Assembly (NCBI RefSeq): GCF_017916325.1
Contig: NC_090143.1
Coordinates: 310,001 to 374,000, forward strand
DNA: 64,000 nucleotides
Direction of reading: 5' to 3'
Origin: Leishmania martiniquensis
Taxonomy: Eukaryota; Euglenozoa; Kinetoplastea; Trypanosomatida; Trypanosomatidae
The notes below the pieces were generated by a model. The model saw only the letters and a program-made list of their open reading frames with translations, was not told the DNA's origin and did no database searches. Positions 1-10,508 of this stretch are shown here, in pieces; the stretch's first letter is position 1; each line of letters opens with the position of its first letter. Both the position numbers and the translations under genes were made by a program.

Positions 1-1331
1 ACCACCGGGGCTGGCGGGCGGAGCGCCTCTACCTGCTCGAGGCTGCTGACATTCGCTGCATGGCGTACCTGTCCCAGAGCGCCCGCATGTCCCTCATGGA
101 GAAGGCGGAGTGGCAGCGTGACCATCACCGCCAGATGCGCAACATTTACAAGGAGCGTGTGAAGGAGCGTGACCGGCGATACATGTCGGCCAAGTACGCT
201 GGCATTCTATCTGCCAGCGTCGCCTTCTGCGGCGCTTTCTCACTCTTCGGGTGGAACTACAAGAACTATCTAACGCATCAGCGCTCCTACCAGATGCGTT
301 TCGCAGTGAAGACGCTGTGTAAGAGGGCGCCTCTGGGAGAGAGAACGACCATCGTCGCACCGCCCGAGGCGGCGGGTGTGAGTGCGGCGTCGCCTGCGGC
401 ATCGGCGTCCGCAAAAACGACTGTGTCACCATCGGCCGGCGACGCGCCGCATCACCCGTCTAAGCACATCCGCCGGGTGGCCGAGGAGCGATGGATCCAG
501 CAGGTGCTCCACCAGCTCGACACCGCGCACCCGCGCATTGTGGTACTCACGGGGCACGTGGGATGTGGCAAGAGCTCACTGTGCCGAACTGCAATTCAAG
601 CCGAAGGCATGATCGGCGTCTTCGTTGATGTGCGCAACAAGGAGGACACGCTGCGAAGCCTCCTCAAAGCACTTGGCGTGCCACATGTCGAGGCCTGCGG
701 CGACCCGCTTGACTTCATCTCTGAGGCATGTTGCAAGGCCAAGTCTATTATGAATGGCAAGACACCCGTGATTGTGCTCAAGCTGCGTGAGGGGGACAAC
801 CTGGCGCACGTGTACAACGAGGCGCTGACGCTGGCGTGCGATCGCCGCATGTGCCACGTTGTGGTGGAGCTGCCACTTGAGTCTCTGACGACGGCAAACA
901 CACTGCTGCCTCGACTGGACTTCCACACCGTCCCCAATTTTAGTCGCTCGCAGGCGTACGAGTATATCGAGCACCGCCTTGACGCGCTCGAGATGGAAGT
1001 GTTTCTGAAGACTGTCGGCACGAACAGCAACGACTTGGACGAGCTGCTTGCCGCTGTGCATCAGCAGCGCATGTCGCCGACGGAATACACGAACCAAAAG
1101 CTTCTCAAGGCCATGCGACAGCTGCAGGCAGCATGGGGCGATGACGCGCACCTCAAGGCAACCGTAAAGCGCCTGGCGCAGATGCCATACGATGAGGGCC
1201 AGCACGAGGGCCTTGACGACAGCAGCCTCAGCCACCCATCACTGCGCGGGGTGACCTTCTACAATCCTGTGCAGGACGTTTGGCTCTTCACGAGCCAGGT
1301 GTTGCACACCGCCGCCTCCTGCCTGTTATGA
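1..1331 (+). CDS. Tuzin, 5'-truncated by window edge
   Basis: Tuzins are kinetoplastid proteins of unknown biochemical role whose genes are commonly linked to amastin genes. The reading frame is already open at base 3 and stays open through the ATG at 60, with protein-like sequence before it, so that ATG is probably internal and the true start lies left of the window. At least 442 residues are present. Visible features are one hydrophobic segment near nt 195-270 (probable membrane anchor), a short Ala/Ser/Pro-rich linker (nt 355-450) and a Walker A motif, GHVGCGKSS, near nt 550-577, followed by an ATPase-like region of alternating hydrophobic strands. The gene ends with TGA at 1329-1331. It lies about 2.1 kb upstream of the first amastin on the same strand. 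NTP binding is inferred from the P-loop only. Family call from gene neighbourhood plus the P-loop and membrane layout; no alignment was done. Confidence 0.85.
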   Translation, partial: HRGWRAERLYLLEAADIRCMAYLSQSARMSLMEKAEWQRDHHRQMRNIYKERVKERDRRYMSAKYAGILSASVAFCGAFSLFGWNYKNYLTHQRSYQMRFAVKTLCKRAPLGERTTIVAPPEAAGVSAASPAASASAKTTVSPSAGDAPHHPSKHIRRVAEERWIQQVLHQLDTAHPRIVVLTGHVGCGKSSLCRTAIQAEGMIGVFVDVRNKEDTLRSLLKALGVPHVEACGDPLDFISEACCKAKSIMNGKTPVIVLKLREGDNLAHVYNEALTLACDRRMCHVVVELPLESLTTANTLLPRLDFHTVPNFSRSQAYEYIEHRLDALEMEVFLKTVGTNSNDLDELLAAVHQQRMSPTEYTNQKLLKAMRQLQAAWGDDAHLKATVKRLAQMPYDEGQHEGLDDSSLSHPSLRGVTFYNPVQDVWLFTSQVLHTAASCLL

Positions 1332-2985
1332 GGTATGTCAGCGCAGCGTTGACAGAGATGCAATGGTAAGCATCTAAAAGGGCGGTCCGCACCCTCTCTC
1401 TCTCCATCTATCGCCAGATGCCCGAAATAGCCCACGTATGTGTGTGCGCGCGCCTACGTGTGCGTGCCCACCAACCTCCGTGCGTCTCTGATTCTTGCTA
1501 CCGTTTGCAGCTGAGCAGGAAAGGCAGGCGAGAGCGATGTACATCCTCACGTCCTCTCTCTCTTTCTTTCTCTCAGGGCAATAAGAGCTGTTTGAACCGC
1601 CCATTCTCAACTCCGGCGGGCAAAGCGGCGGGGGGGCCGTTGTGGCTGTGCTGGGGACTGTTTTACAGGCGTCATCCGAGGATGGGCGCGGCGTGGACGA
1701 CACGCGCGAACAAGGCGATAGAGAAGAGATGGATGGATTGGCGGTGGGGTGGGGAGGCCTGTCATGCACCTGCATCCGCGGCGCGTGCCGCTGACCTCTT
1801 CTCCTGTGTCTTGTGTGTCTCCTCGAAGCCCCTTTGCAGCTCCCTTCATTACTCCACATGGCCTGTTGACTGCCAACGTGCCACGCGCTTACCCTTCCCA
1901 ACGGCGCTCTGCCTCTCTCTACACTCTCCCTCTCTTTGCCGCTGGCGGTAGTGCGTGCGGGACGCCTATGCGGGTCTGCGCGTTCTCCTCGTACAGCAGG
2001 GCACACACGCACACACACACATTCATGCACGCTCACACGCTCTCGTGGATACGCACGAGGGCTACAGGCCGCACGGCTGCCGGCTGGCGCGTGTGCTGCT
2101 GAGGAGAGCGGAATCGCTGCACTGCTATGGAAGGAGGGGGGCACGGTCGCATCGTACCGAACGCAAACGGATAGAGCGACAGGCGAATAAAACCGCCAGT
2201 GGCGATATTGAGACCTGTGGCGGCAGCGGTGTCACCCCCTTCTCCTCCCTTCGCACATCCTCTCGTTCGCCAGCAGCACTAAGGCGCAGCCACGTCCGAA
2301 GAGAGGTGCGGGCTTGCGTGCGTCACATATCTTCTGCTCCTTGCTCTCGCGCCCGGCTCCCTCGGTGCGCAGAGATGTGGGAGCGTACCGCTTTGCTCAC
2401 TCGCACAAGGGCAGCTCACATGGCTTTCCCTCAGAAGAGGGGAGGGGAGGGGGCGCCGCGCAACGGCTGTCGCCATGCCGCCGAGGAGACGCCCACGGAG
2501 TCGCTCCCCATGGCCGTCACTCGTGCACGCGCAGCCACGATCGGACTCGACGGAGGTGGTCTCTGTGTCTCTGCTGTAAGTGAGTGGGTGGCACCATCCG
2601 CCCCTTCGCTCTCGCGGCGCTGTCATCGATGTGCGTTTGGCTCTGCGGACTCACGAATTGGATGATCGGCGGGTAGCCATGGCAGCGTGCAACGGGTCTT
2701 TCTCACAACGGCCCATCGGGAGAACCCGAGCAACAAAAACGCAGCCGCTAACCCTATCCGTTGCGTCCCGCAGCTGCTGAGGCACACACAAACATCCACC
2801 TCTCTATCATCCTCGCCGTGCGCAGCCCCCCTCCTCCGCTGCGGCAACAGCACTGGAGGAGGAGGGGTGTACAAGCGTGGGGGGTGGGGGTGCGGGGACA
2901 GTGGCCCGTGCGGAGAGGCTGCAGCACAGAGCTGCGGCGCTGCGAGACGGGGGTGCCCAACGAGGGAGAAGGAGCGACGGTGCCC
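1332..2985 (+). other. Tuzin-amastin intergenic region
   Basis: No credible gene. The stretch is pyrimidine-rich with a CA microsatellite near 2008-2040 and many short frames in all directions that lack coding character. It should hold the tuzin 3' UTR and polyadenylation sites and the unique left flank of the amastin array. Similarity to the repeated units begins abruptly at about 2986. Confidence 0.6.
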
Positions 2986-3477
2986 GCCGGTGATGCGGCA
3001 TGCGATGCTCTCTGCCCTGTGCTCCGTGCTGCGCCCCGTCCCGCCCCTGTGGCGCCTCCGTCTCCTCCTCGCTGCCGCTGCGGCGCGCCTGTCGCCTCCG
3101 CTGGCCTCCCCTCTCTGCACGTATGCTCGTATGCTCGTATGTGTGTGTGTGTATGTGTGCATGCGAGCAGACGGCACATGCGCACCCGCCGTGCGGCCCC
3201 ACCTGCCGGCTCATCACTCTCCTCTCTGGTGCCTCCGCTGCCGCCTCTCTCACGCGTCCCCCTTCCTCCCCCTCCGCCGCGCCTTTCCACGCGTCCACGC
3301 ACACACCGCAACCACGATAGCCGCCTGCCAAGGCCCCACACCCGTCTCCTTCGCTCGCACCGACCTGCCTCCCTCTCCCCCGTCTCCTGCTCCTTCCATC
3401 TGCCACACCTCCTCCTGTGCACCTTTTCTCCCCCGTCTGCACACAGTTCTTCTTCCTCAGCTCAGTGCGCTGCGACA
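2986..3477 (+). promoter_or_regulatory. Amastin leader with trans-splice acceptors (copy 1)
   Basis: This is the repeated upstream block that precedes every amastin ATG. It holds a GT/TATG microsatellite (about 3120-3160), a long C/T-rich tract (about 3355-3445) and closely spaced AG acceptors at 3445-3446, 3459-3460 and 3464-3465, 12-32 nt before the ATG. In kinetoplastids such tracts direct spliced-leader addition. Other copies: 4927-5418, 6868-7351, 8793-9284, 10509-10899 (shortened at its left end, different acceptor region), 12349-12824 (altered last 80 nt), 14271-14766 and 16216-16711. Copies 1, 2 and 4 carry the CACGTATGCTCGTATGCTCG form of the microsatellite, copy 3 an intermediate form, and copies 5-8 a longer GT run. 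Confidence 0.75.
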
Positions 3478-4005
3478 ATGGCGTGCCGAGTCGGTGGAAT
3501 CATTTATGTTATTTTAGAGTTCATCGCGTTCCTCTTCGTGCTGGTGGCGACGCCGATCGACATGTTCCGGCTGATGGACCAGCCCGTTCTCGGCAACACG
3601 CCTTGCCTGACACTGTGGGGTTCTAAGGAGGAATGCTACAGCACGACATACCTGCAGCGGTCGGACGACTTGTGGGCGAAATGTCCAAACCGCCGCGACC
3701 GTTTCCGCGCTGCTGAGTCGTTCGCCATCATCTCCATCTTCGTGTACGGCCTGGCGTCTCTCTTCGGCTTCATTGTCCTGTGCTGCTTCGATGTGTTGCG
3801 CTGGGCCTGCCTCGCGCTCAACATTATTGGAATCGTCACGCTGGCCATCGTCTGGGTGGCCATGGTGGTGACCTACTATAAGGATGATGGCTCCAACTGT
3901 CCCAGAGTGAAGATCAACTCCATTTTCGGCGCCGGCTTCGCTCTGTTTCTGGCAGCGTGGATCCTCGATATTATCAACATCGTCTTTCTTTCACTCCCCT
4001 GCTAG
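3478..4005 (+). CDS. Delta-amastin, copy 1
   Basis: Amastins are four-pass surface glycoproteins, most abundant in intracellular Leishmania amastigotes; their molecular function is unknown. This one is 175 residues. Membrane segments lie near residues 6-25, 79-103, 107-132 and 150-172, with the amastin signature CLTLWGSKEEC at 43-53 in the large first extracellular loop. The ATG at 3478 is chosen because it directly follows the pyrimidine tract and AG acceptors and matches the start of all other copies; the frame is open far upstream only because the leader happens to lack stops. Residues 16-175 are identical to copy 2, but residues 4-15 match copy 8, so the gene looks like a conversion product. 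Its 3' flank has the full 524-nt element. Confidence 0.97.
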   Translation: MACRVGGIIYVILEFIAFLFVLVATPIDMFRLMDQPVLGNTPCLTLWGSKEECYSTTYLQRSDDLWAKCPNRRDRFRAAESFAIISIFVYGLASLFGFIVLCCFDVLRWACLALNIIGIVTLAIVWVAMVVTYYKDDGSNCPRVKINSIFGAGFALFLAAWILDIINIVFLSLPC

Positions 4006-4407
4006 CTCCGGGATCTCTGGTGAGCGTCGAGTGCCGCCACCATTAGGCGCGGCATGGGCAGCGGGTGAGCGGCCGAAGGCGACCGTCGTGCAAGCGGCGG
4101 GTTCTTGGCGCGCGTGCGCTCCGCTGTCCTCTCGCGCGTCCCTGCGGACTGTGCGGATGCTGTCTCAGCCGCGTCGGGCGGTGTGGCGCGCGCAGTGCCC
4201 ACGTCGAGTGATCGTTTCGTCGCGTCGCTCTCTTTTCCTCTCTGACTGACTTCTCATGTCTGTTACTCTCCGTCTGTGTGTGTATCGCCTCTCTTTGGCT
4301 TGCGGCGTCACCCAATGTGCTCTCTGCCCTCGGCCCCCTCCCCCTCTCCTGCGCGTTGTCTTCTCTCTTCGATGTTTTCGTTGCTGAGTGACACCACTGC
4401 AGCGTGC
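4006..4407 (+). other. Type-A amastin 3' flank (after copy 1)
   Basis: No gene. This is the proximal 3' UTR module that begins CTCCGGGATCTCTGG. The same module follows copies 2, 3 (its right half replaced), 5 and 7. It ends in a TCTTCGATGTTTTCGTTGCTG segment just before the 524-nt element. Confidence 0.6.
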
Positions 4408-4931
4408 GCACGAGCCGGGTGCGGGGTCCCTCGGGGCCCTGTCCCGAGGCTGGCCAGCTCCCTCCTGGCGCCCCTGCGGCGTGCACCTGGGCCGACCCCC
4501 AATCACGCACATCCCACAGGCGCCGCCGCCCCCGCCCTCGAGCGGGGAGGCTGGGCGCAGCATGCATCCGAGGAAGCGTCGTCGACGGGCAGGAAGGGCC
4601 CGTGAGCCGCGCGGACCGGTGCACGGGCAGGCGGCCCGTCCTGGGCAACAGGGATGCAGGCGTGGTGCGGCAGTGATGCGGGGGCGGACCGTGGTGTGCG
4701 TCTGTGCGCCGCCGCCTCCACCACGGCGGGGGGGGCACGCCGAAGTATATTTTTCTGTTCCTCCGACAGAGGGCGGAGTCTGTGTGTCTGTCCGTGTGTG
4801 TGTGCCTCTCCTCTTGCTTCTCCTCCTCTCCGTGCTTTTTCTGTTTCGCACGACGCCTTCCTGTGCGTGCGTGTGTGCTTCTGAGCTTTACTGTCCGACT
4901 CGTCTACGCCCAGACCGGCACCGACTGCCGG
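4408..4931 (+). repeat. SIDER-like 3' UTR element, copy a
   Basis: A 524-nt GC-rich element that recurs at identical length in six intergenic regions. It starts GCACGAGCCGGGTGC, contains a predicted 7-bp hairpin (CCTCGGG, 7-nt loop, CCCGAGG) near its left end, a run GGCGGGGGGGGC and a lone AT-rich TATATTTTTCTG in the middle, and ends in a GT/CT-rich tract. Leishmania amastin 3' UTRs are known to hold a conserved roughly 450-nt control element related to the degenerate retroposons called SIDERs. The size, position and repetition fit that; the SIDER assignment itself was not aligned. Confidence 0.6.
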
Positions 4932-5418
4932 TGATGCGGCATGCGATGCTCTCTGCCCTGTGCTCCGTGCTGCGCCCCGTCCCGCCCCTGTGGCGCCTCC
5001 GTCTCCTCCTCGCTGCCGCTGCGGCGCGCCTGTCGCCTCCGCTGGCCTCCCCTCTCTGCACGTATGCTCGTATGCTCGTATGTGTGTGTGTGTATGTGTG
5101 CATGCGAGCAGACGGCACATGCGCACCCGCCGTGCGGCCCCACCTGCCGGCTCATCACTCTCCTCTCTGGTGCCTCCGCTGCCGCCTCTCTCACGCGTCC
5201 CCCTTCCTCCCCCTCCGCCGCGCCTTTCCACGCGTCCACGCACACACCGCAACCACGATAGCCGCCTGCCAAGGCCCCACACCCGTCTCCTTCGCTCGCA
5301 CCGACCTGCCTCCCTCTCCCCCGTCTCCTGCTCCTTCCATCTGCCACACCTCCTCCTGTGCACCTTTTCTCCCCCGTCTGCACACAGTTCTTCTTCCTCA
5401 GCTCAGTGCGCTGCGACA

Positions 5419-5946
5419 ATGGCGTGCGGCATCTTTACTGTTCTCTACGCGATCTTTCAGTTCATCGCGTTCCTCTTCGTGCTGGTGGCGACGCCGATCG
5501 ACATGTTCCGGCTGATGGACCAGCCCGTTCTCGGCAACACGCCTTGCCTGACACTGTGGGGTTCTAAGGAGGAATGCTACAGCACGACATACCTGCAGCG
5601 GTCGGACGACTTGTGGGCGAAATGTCCAAACCGCCGCGACCGTTTCCGCGCTGCTGAGTCGTTCGCCATCATCTCCATCTTCGTGTACGGCCTGGCGTCT
5701 CTCTTCGGCTTCATTGTCCTGTGCTGCTTCGATGTGTTGCGCTGGGCCTGCCTCGCGCTCAACATTATTGGAATCGTCACGCTGGCCATCGTCTGGGTGG
5801 CCATGGTGGTGACCTACTATAAGGATGATGGCTCCAACTGTCCCAGAGTGAAGATCAACTCCATTTTCGGCGCCGGCTTCGCTCTGTTTCTGGCAGCGTG
5901 GATCCTCGATATTATCAACATCGTCTTTCTTTCACTCCCCTGCTAG
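5419..5946 (+). CDS. Delta-amastin, copy 2
   Basis: A 175-residue amastin of the standard four-span layout with signature CLTLWGSKEEC at 43-53. It starts MACGIFTVLYAIFQF, the N-terminus shared with copies 3 and 4, and is otherwise the same protein as copy 1, including the loop patches RLMDQPVL (31-38) and GSNCPRVKINSI (138-149). Start chosen at the conserved ATG 13 nt after the last AG acceptor. Followed by a type-A flank and a full 524-nt element, so it is expected to be regulated like copy 1. Confidence 0.97.
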   Translation: MACGIFTVLYAIFQFIAFLFVLVATPIDMFRLMDQPVLGNTPCLTLWGSKEECYSTTYLQRSDDLWAKCPNRRDRFRAAESFAIISIFVYGLASLFGFIVLCCFDVLRWACLALNIIGIVTLAIVWVAMVVTYYKDDGSNCPRVKINSIFGAGFALFLAAWILDIINIVFLSLPC

Positions 5947-6348
5947 CTCCGGGATCTCTGGTGAGCGTCGAGTGTCGCCACCATTAGGCGCGGCATGGGC
6001 AGCGGGTGAGCGGCCGAAGGCGACCGTCGTGCAAGCGGCGGGTTCTTGGCGCGCGTGCGCTCCGCTGTCCTCTCGCGCGTCCCTGCGGACTGTGCGGATG
6101 CTGTCTCAGCCGCGTCGGGCGGTGTGGCGCGCGCAGTGCCCACGTCGAGTGATCGTTTCGTCGCGTCGCTCTCTTTTCCTCTCTGACTGACTTCTCATGT
6201 CTGTTACTCTCCGTCTGTGTGTGTATCGCCTCTCTTTGGCTTGCGGCGTCACCCAATGTGCTCTCTGCCCTCGGCCCCCTCCCCCTCTCCTGCGCGTTGT
6301 CTTCTCTCTTCGATGTTTTCGTTGCTGAGTGACACCACTGCAGCGTGC

Positions 6349-6872
6349 GCACGAGCCGGGTGCGGGGTCCCTCGGGGCCCTGTCCCGAGGCTGGCCAGCT
6401 CCCTCCTGGCGCCCCTGCGGCGTGCACCTGGGCCGACCCCCAATCACGCACATCCCACAGGCGCCGCCGCCCCCGCCCTCGAGCGGGGAGGCTGGGCGCA
6501 GCATGCATCCGAGGAAGCGTCGTCGACGGGCAGGAAGGGCCCGTGAGCCGCGCGGACCGGTGCACGGGCAGGCGGCCCGTCCTGGGCAACAGGGATGCAG
6601 GCGTGGTGCGGCAGTGATGCGGGGGCGGACCGTGGTGTGCGTCTGTGCGCCGCCGCCTCCACCACGGCGGGGGGGGCACGCCGAAGTATATTTTTCTGTT
6701 CCTCCGACAGAGGGCGGAGTCTGTGTGTCTGTCCGTGTGTGTGTGCCTCTCCTCTTGCTTCTCCTCCTCTCCGTGCTTTTTCTGTTTCGCACGACGCCTT
6801 CCTGTGCGTGCGTGTGTGCTTCTGAGCTTTACTGTCCGACTCGTCTACGCCCAGACCGGCACCGACTGCCGG
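6349..6872 (+). repeat. SIDER-like 3' UTR element, copy b
   Basis: Second full-length 524-nt element, after amastin copy 2. By eye it is identical to copy a, including the hairpin and the central TATATTTTTCTG. Confidence 0.6.
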
Positions 6873-7351
6873 TGATGCGGCATGCGATGCTCTCTGCCCT
6901 GTGCTCCGTGCTGCGCCCCGTCCCGCCCCTGTGGCGCCTCCGTCTCCTCCTCGCTGCCGCTGCGGCGCGCCTGTCGCCTCCGCTGGCCTCCCCTCTCTGC
7001 TCGTATGCTCGTATGTGTGTGTGTGTATGTGTGCATGCGAGCAGACGGCACATGCGCACCCGCCGTGCGGCCCCACCTGCCGGCTCATCACTCTCCTCTC
7101 TGGTGCCTCCGCTGCCGCCTCTCTCACGCGTCCCCCTTCCTCCCCCTCCGCCGCGCCTTTCCACGCGTCCACGCACACACCGCAACCACGATAGCCGCCT
7201 GCCAAGGCCCCACACCCGTCTCCTTCGCTCGCACCGACCTGCCTCCCTCTCCCCCGTCTCCTGCTCCTTCCATCTGCCACACCTCCTCCTGTGCACCTTT
7301 TCTCCCCCGTCTGCACACAGTTCTTCTTCCTCAGCTCAGTGCGCTGCGACA

Positions 7352-7879
7352 ATGGCGTGCGGCATCTTTACTGTTCTCTACGCGATCTTTCAGTTCATCG
7401 CGTTCCTCTTCGTGCTGGTGGCGACGCCGATCGACATGTTCCGCGAGAAGGGCTACAGCTTAGTCGGCAACACGCCTTGCCTGACACTGTGGGGTTCTAA
7501 GGAGGAATGCTACAGCACGACATACCTGCAGCGGTCGGACGACTTGTGGATACTTTGCAGTGATCGCCGCGACCGTTTCCGCGCTGCTGAGTCGTTCGCC
7601 ATCATCTCCATCTTCGTGTACGGCCTGGCGTCTCTCTTCGGCTTCATTGTCCTGTGCTGCTTCGATGTGTTGCGCTGGGCCTGCCTCGCGCTCAACATTA
7701 TTGGAATCGTCACGCTGGCCATCGTCTGGGTGGCCATGGTGGTGACCTACTATAAGGATGACGGCATCAACTGCTTGCGTCAGAAGCTCGGCTATGATTT
7801 CGGCGCCGGCTTCGCTCTGTTTCTGGCAGCGTGGATCCTCGATATTATCAACATCGTCTTTCTTTCACTCCCCTGCTAG
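7352..7879 (+). CDS. Delta-amastin, copy 3
   Basis: A 175-residue amastin with the same N-terminus as copies 2 and 4 and the same membrane segments as copies 1 and 2. It differs from copy 2 only in three short patches: REKGYSLV at 31-38, ILCSD near 67-71 and the third loop at 138-149 (GINCLRQKLGYD). All lie in predicted extracellular loops. Signature CLTLWGSKEEC is intact. Its 3' flank begins as type A, then switches at about 8118 to a different module that it shares with the flanks of copies 4 and 6. Confidence 0.97.
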   Translation: MACGIFTVLYAIFQFIAFLFVLVATPIDMFREKGYSLVGNTPCLTLWGSKEECYSTTYLQRSDDLWILCSDRRDRFRAAESFAIISIFVYGLASLFGFIVLCCFDVLRWACLALNIIGIVTLAIVWVAMVVTYYKDDGINCLRQKLGYDFGAGFALFLAAWILDIINIVFLSLPC

Positions 7880-8273
7880 CTCCGGGATCTCTGGTGAGCG
7901 TCGAGTGCCGCCACCATTAGGCGCGGCATGGGCAGCGGGTGAGCGGCCGAAGGCGACCGTCGTGCAAGCGGCGGGTTCTTGGCGCGCGTGCGCTCCGCTG
8001 TCCTCTCGCGCGTCCCTGCGGACTGTGCGGATGCTGTCTCAGCCGCGTCGGGCGGTGTGGCGCGCGCAGTGCCCACGTCGAGTGATCGTTTCGTCGCGTC
8101 GCTCTCTTTTCCTCTCCGTCTCTCTCTGTATCGCTCTTTTCGCTCTGTGCTTTATCTTTGGCTTTCTATTGTTGGCGTGCCCAACGGCTCCGCTGCACCG
8201 TACGCACACGCCCTCAGTGTGATGAGGCTCCACCACGTCTTGGCGACTGCGGCAGCTGAGAGGGCAGCGCCGC

Positions 8274-8797
8274 GCACGAGCCGGGTGCAGGGTCCCTCGG
8301 GGCCCTGTCCCGAGGCTGGCCAGCTCCCTCCTGGCGCCCCTGCGGCGTGCACCTGGGCCGACCCCCAATCACGCACATCCCACAGGCGCCGATGCCTCCG
8401 CCCTCGAGCGGGGAGGCTGGGCGCAGCATGCATCCGAGGAAGCGTCGTCGACGGGCAGGAAGGGCCCGTGAGCCGCGCGGACCGGTGCACGGGCAGGCGG
8501 CCCGTCCTGGGCAACAGGGATGCAGGCGTGGTGCGGCAGTGATGCGGGGGCGGACCGTGGTGTGCGTCTGTGCGCCGCCGCCTCCACCACGGCGGGGGGG
8601 GCACGCCGAAGTATATTTTTCTGTTCCTCCGACAGAGGGCGGAGTCTGTGTGTCTGTCCGTGTGTGTGTGCCTCTCCTCTTGCTTCTCCTCCTCTCCGTG
8701 CTTTTTCTGTTTCGCACGACGCCTTCCTGTGCGTGCGTGTGTGCTTCTGAGCTTTACTGTCCGACTCGTCTACGCCCAGACCGGCACCGACTGCCGG
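8274..8797 (+). repeat. SIDER-like 3' UTR element, copy c
   Basis: Third full 524-nt element. It carries small differences from copies a and b (GGGTGCAGGG in the start, GCCGATGCCTCCGCC in place of GCCGCCGCCCCCGCC) and is preceded by the CTTTGGCTTTCTATTGTTGG module instead of the type-A end. Confidence 0.6.
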
Positions 8798-9284
8798 TGA
8801 TGCGGCATGCGATGCTCTCTGCCCTGTGCTCCGTGCTGCGCCCCGTCCCGCCCCTGTGGCGCCTCCGTCTCCTCCTCGCTGCCGCTGCGGCGCGCCTGTC
8901 GCCTCCGCTGGCCTCCCCTCTCTGCACGTATGCTCGTATGCTCGTATGTGTGTGTGTGTATGTGTGCATGCGAGCAGACGGCACATGCGCACCCGCCGTG
9001 CGGCCCCACCTGCCGGCTCATCACTCTCCTCTCTGGTGCCTCCGCTGCCGCCTCTCTCACGCGTCCCCCTTCCTCCCCCTCCGCCGCGCCTTTCCACGCG
9101 TCCACGCACACACCGCAACCACGATAGCCGCCTGCCAAGGCCCCACACCCGTCTCCTTCGCTCGCACCGACCTGCCTCCCTCTCCCCCGTCTCCTGCTCC
9201 TTCCATCTGCCACACCTCCTCCTGTGCACCTTTTCTCCCCCGTCTGCACACAGTTCTTCTTCCTCAGCTCAGTGCGCTGCGACA

Positions 9285-9809
9285 ATGGCGTGCGGCATCT
9301 TTACTGTTCTCTACGCGATCTTTCAGTTCATCGCGTTCCTCTTCGTGCTGGTGGCGGCGCCAATTGAGATGTACCGCACGAAGGGCCAAAGCTCAGTCGG
9401 CAACACGCCTTGCCTGACACTGTGGGGATCAAAGATGGAATGCTACAGCACGACATACCTGCAGCGGTCGGACGACTTGTGGGCGATATGTCCTAAGCGC
9501 CGCGACCGTTTTCGCGCTACGCAGGCGTTCGTCATCATTTCTATTTTTGTTTACGGGACTGCTTCTCTCTTGGGCTTTATTCTACTGTGCTGCTGCGATG
9601 TGTTGCGCTGGGTCTGCCTCTCGCTGAACATTTTCGGCATCTTCACGCTCTTTTTTGTGTGGGTAGGGGTGTTGGCATCGTTTACGAACAACGACCCCAA
9701 CTGCCCGAAGCTCAGCCTCACCCACAACCTTGGTGCTGGCTTTGCACTGCTAGTGGTGGCGTGGTTCCTCGATATTATCAACATCGTGTTCGTGTCACTG
9801 GTGTGCTAG
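9285..9809 (+). CDS. Delta-amastin, copy 4 (divergent body)
   Basis: A 174-residue amastin. The first 24 codons match copies 2 and 3, but from residue 25 the gene diverges: APIEMYRTKG in the first loop, changed second to fourth membrane segments (for example LLGFILLCCCDVLRWVCL) and a third loop with TNNDPNCPKL. The signature is CLTLWGSKMEC. The change of identity within the gene suggests that a diverged amastin body acquired the leader and first exon-like segment of its neighbours. It is one of two copies followed by the type-B 3' flank. Confidence 0.96.
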   Translation: MACGIFTVLYAIFQFIAFLFVLVAAPIEMYRTKGQSSVGNTPCLTLWGSKMECYSTTYLQRSDDLWAICPKRRDRFRATQAFVIISIFVYGTASLLGFILLCCCDVLRWVCLSLNIFGIFTLFFVWVGVLASFTNNDPNCPKLSLTHNLGAGFALLVVAWFLDIINIVFVSLVC

Positions 9810-9879
9810 CTGAGGGCGCACAAGCGCGCCTTGAGTGCCGCCACCATAGACCAAGAAAAAGGGGCGGCAGGAAGAGCGG

Positions 9880-10256
9880 AGGATAGCGGGCGTGCAAGCA
9901 GCGGCCCCGCAGTGCTGCCCTCACACACACACACAAACGCACTTATACAGCGCGTATCCGCGGCCGCTACCCTCGCTCCGACCTTCGTGGCGGGTCTCTG
10001 TACCTTTGCTGTATTGCTCCCGGCGCATCTGTGCTCCGCTGTCCTCCCTCCGCGCCTGCGACTGGCCCTCTCGCGCGTCCCTGCGGACTGTGCGGATGCT
10101 GTCTCAGCCGCGTCGGGCGGTGTGGCGCGCGCAGTGCCCACGTCGAGTGATCGTTTCGTCGCGTCGCTCTCTTTTCCTCTCTGACTGACTTCTCATGTCT
10201 TTTCCTCTCTCCCTCTCTCCCTCTGTCTGTGTGTCGCCCCCCTTCGGCCCGCGGCG
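9880..10256 (+). repeat. Type-B amastin 3' flank (after copy 4)
   Basis: A 377-nt module found only after copies 4 and 8 (second instance 17307-17685, longer by one CA unit). It begins AGGATAGCGGGCGTGC and contains a CA repeat, CGCACTTATACAGCG and a CGGGTCTCTGTACC segment. Its right part (from about 10070, TCGCGCGTCCCTGCGG) is shared with the type-A module. Confidence 0.7.
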
Positions 10257-10427
10257 TCACCCAATGTGCTCTCTTCCCTCGGCCCCTCTCCCCCTTCCCT
10301 GTGCTTCATCTTTGGCTTTCTATTGTTGGCGTGCCCAACGGCTCCGCTGCACCGTGCGCACACGCCCTCAGTGTGATGAGGCTCCACCACGTCTTGGCGA
10401 CTGCGGCAGCTGAGAGGGCAGCGCCGC

Positions 10428-10508
10428 GCACGAGCCGGGTGCGGGGTCCCTCGGGGCCCTGTCCCGAGGCAGGTCAGCTTCGTTCTTAGCCCCTCTGACA
10501 TGCAACGG
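10428..10508 (+). repeat. Truncated SIDER-like element
   Basis: The first 43 nt of the 524-nt element, through the hairpin CCTCGGG/CCCGAGG, are followed by a 38-nt unrelated stretch (10471-10508, GCAGGTCAGCTTCG onward is non-repeat) and then directly by the interior of the next amastin leader at GGCGCGCCTG. About 480 nt of the element and the start of the leader are missing compared with the other units. Confidence 0.6.

Noticed and set aside
6329..7879. Very long frames joining leader and amastin sequence, up to more than 500 codons (also 15677-17278, 13825-15294, 2761-4005)
   Set aside because: The upstream parts are repeated leader and 3' element DNA that happens to lack stops. Splice acceptors lie just before the conserved amastin ATG, and the upstream peptide has low-complexity composition.
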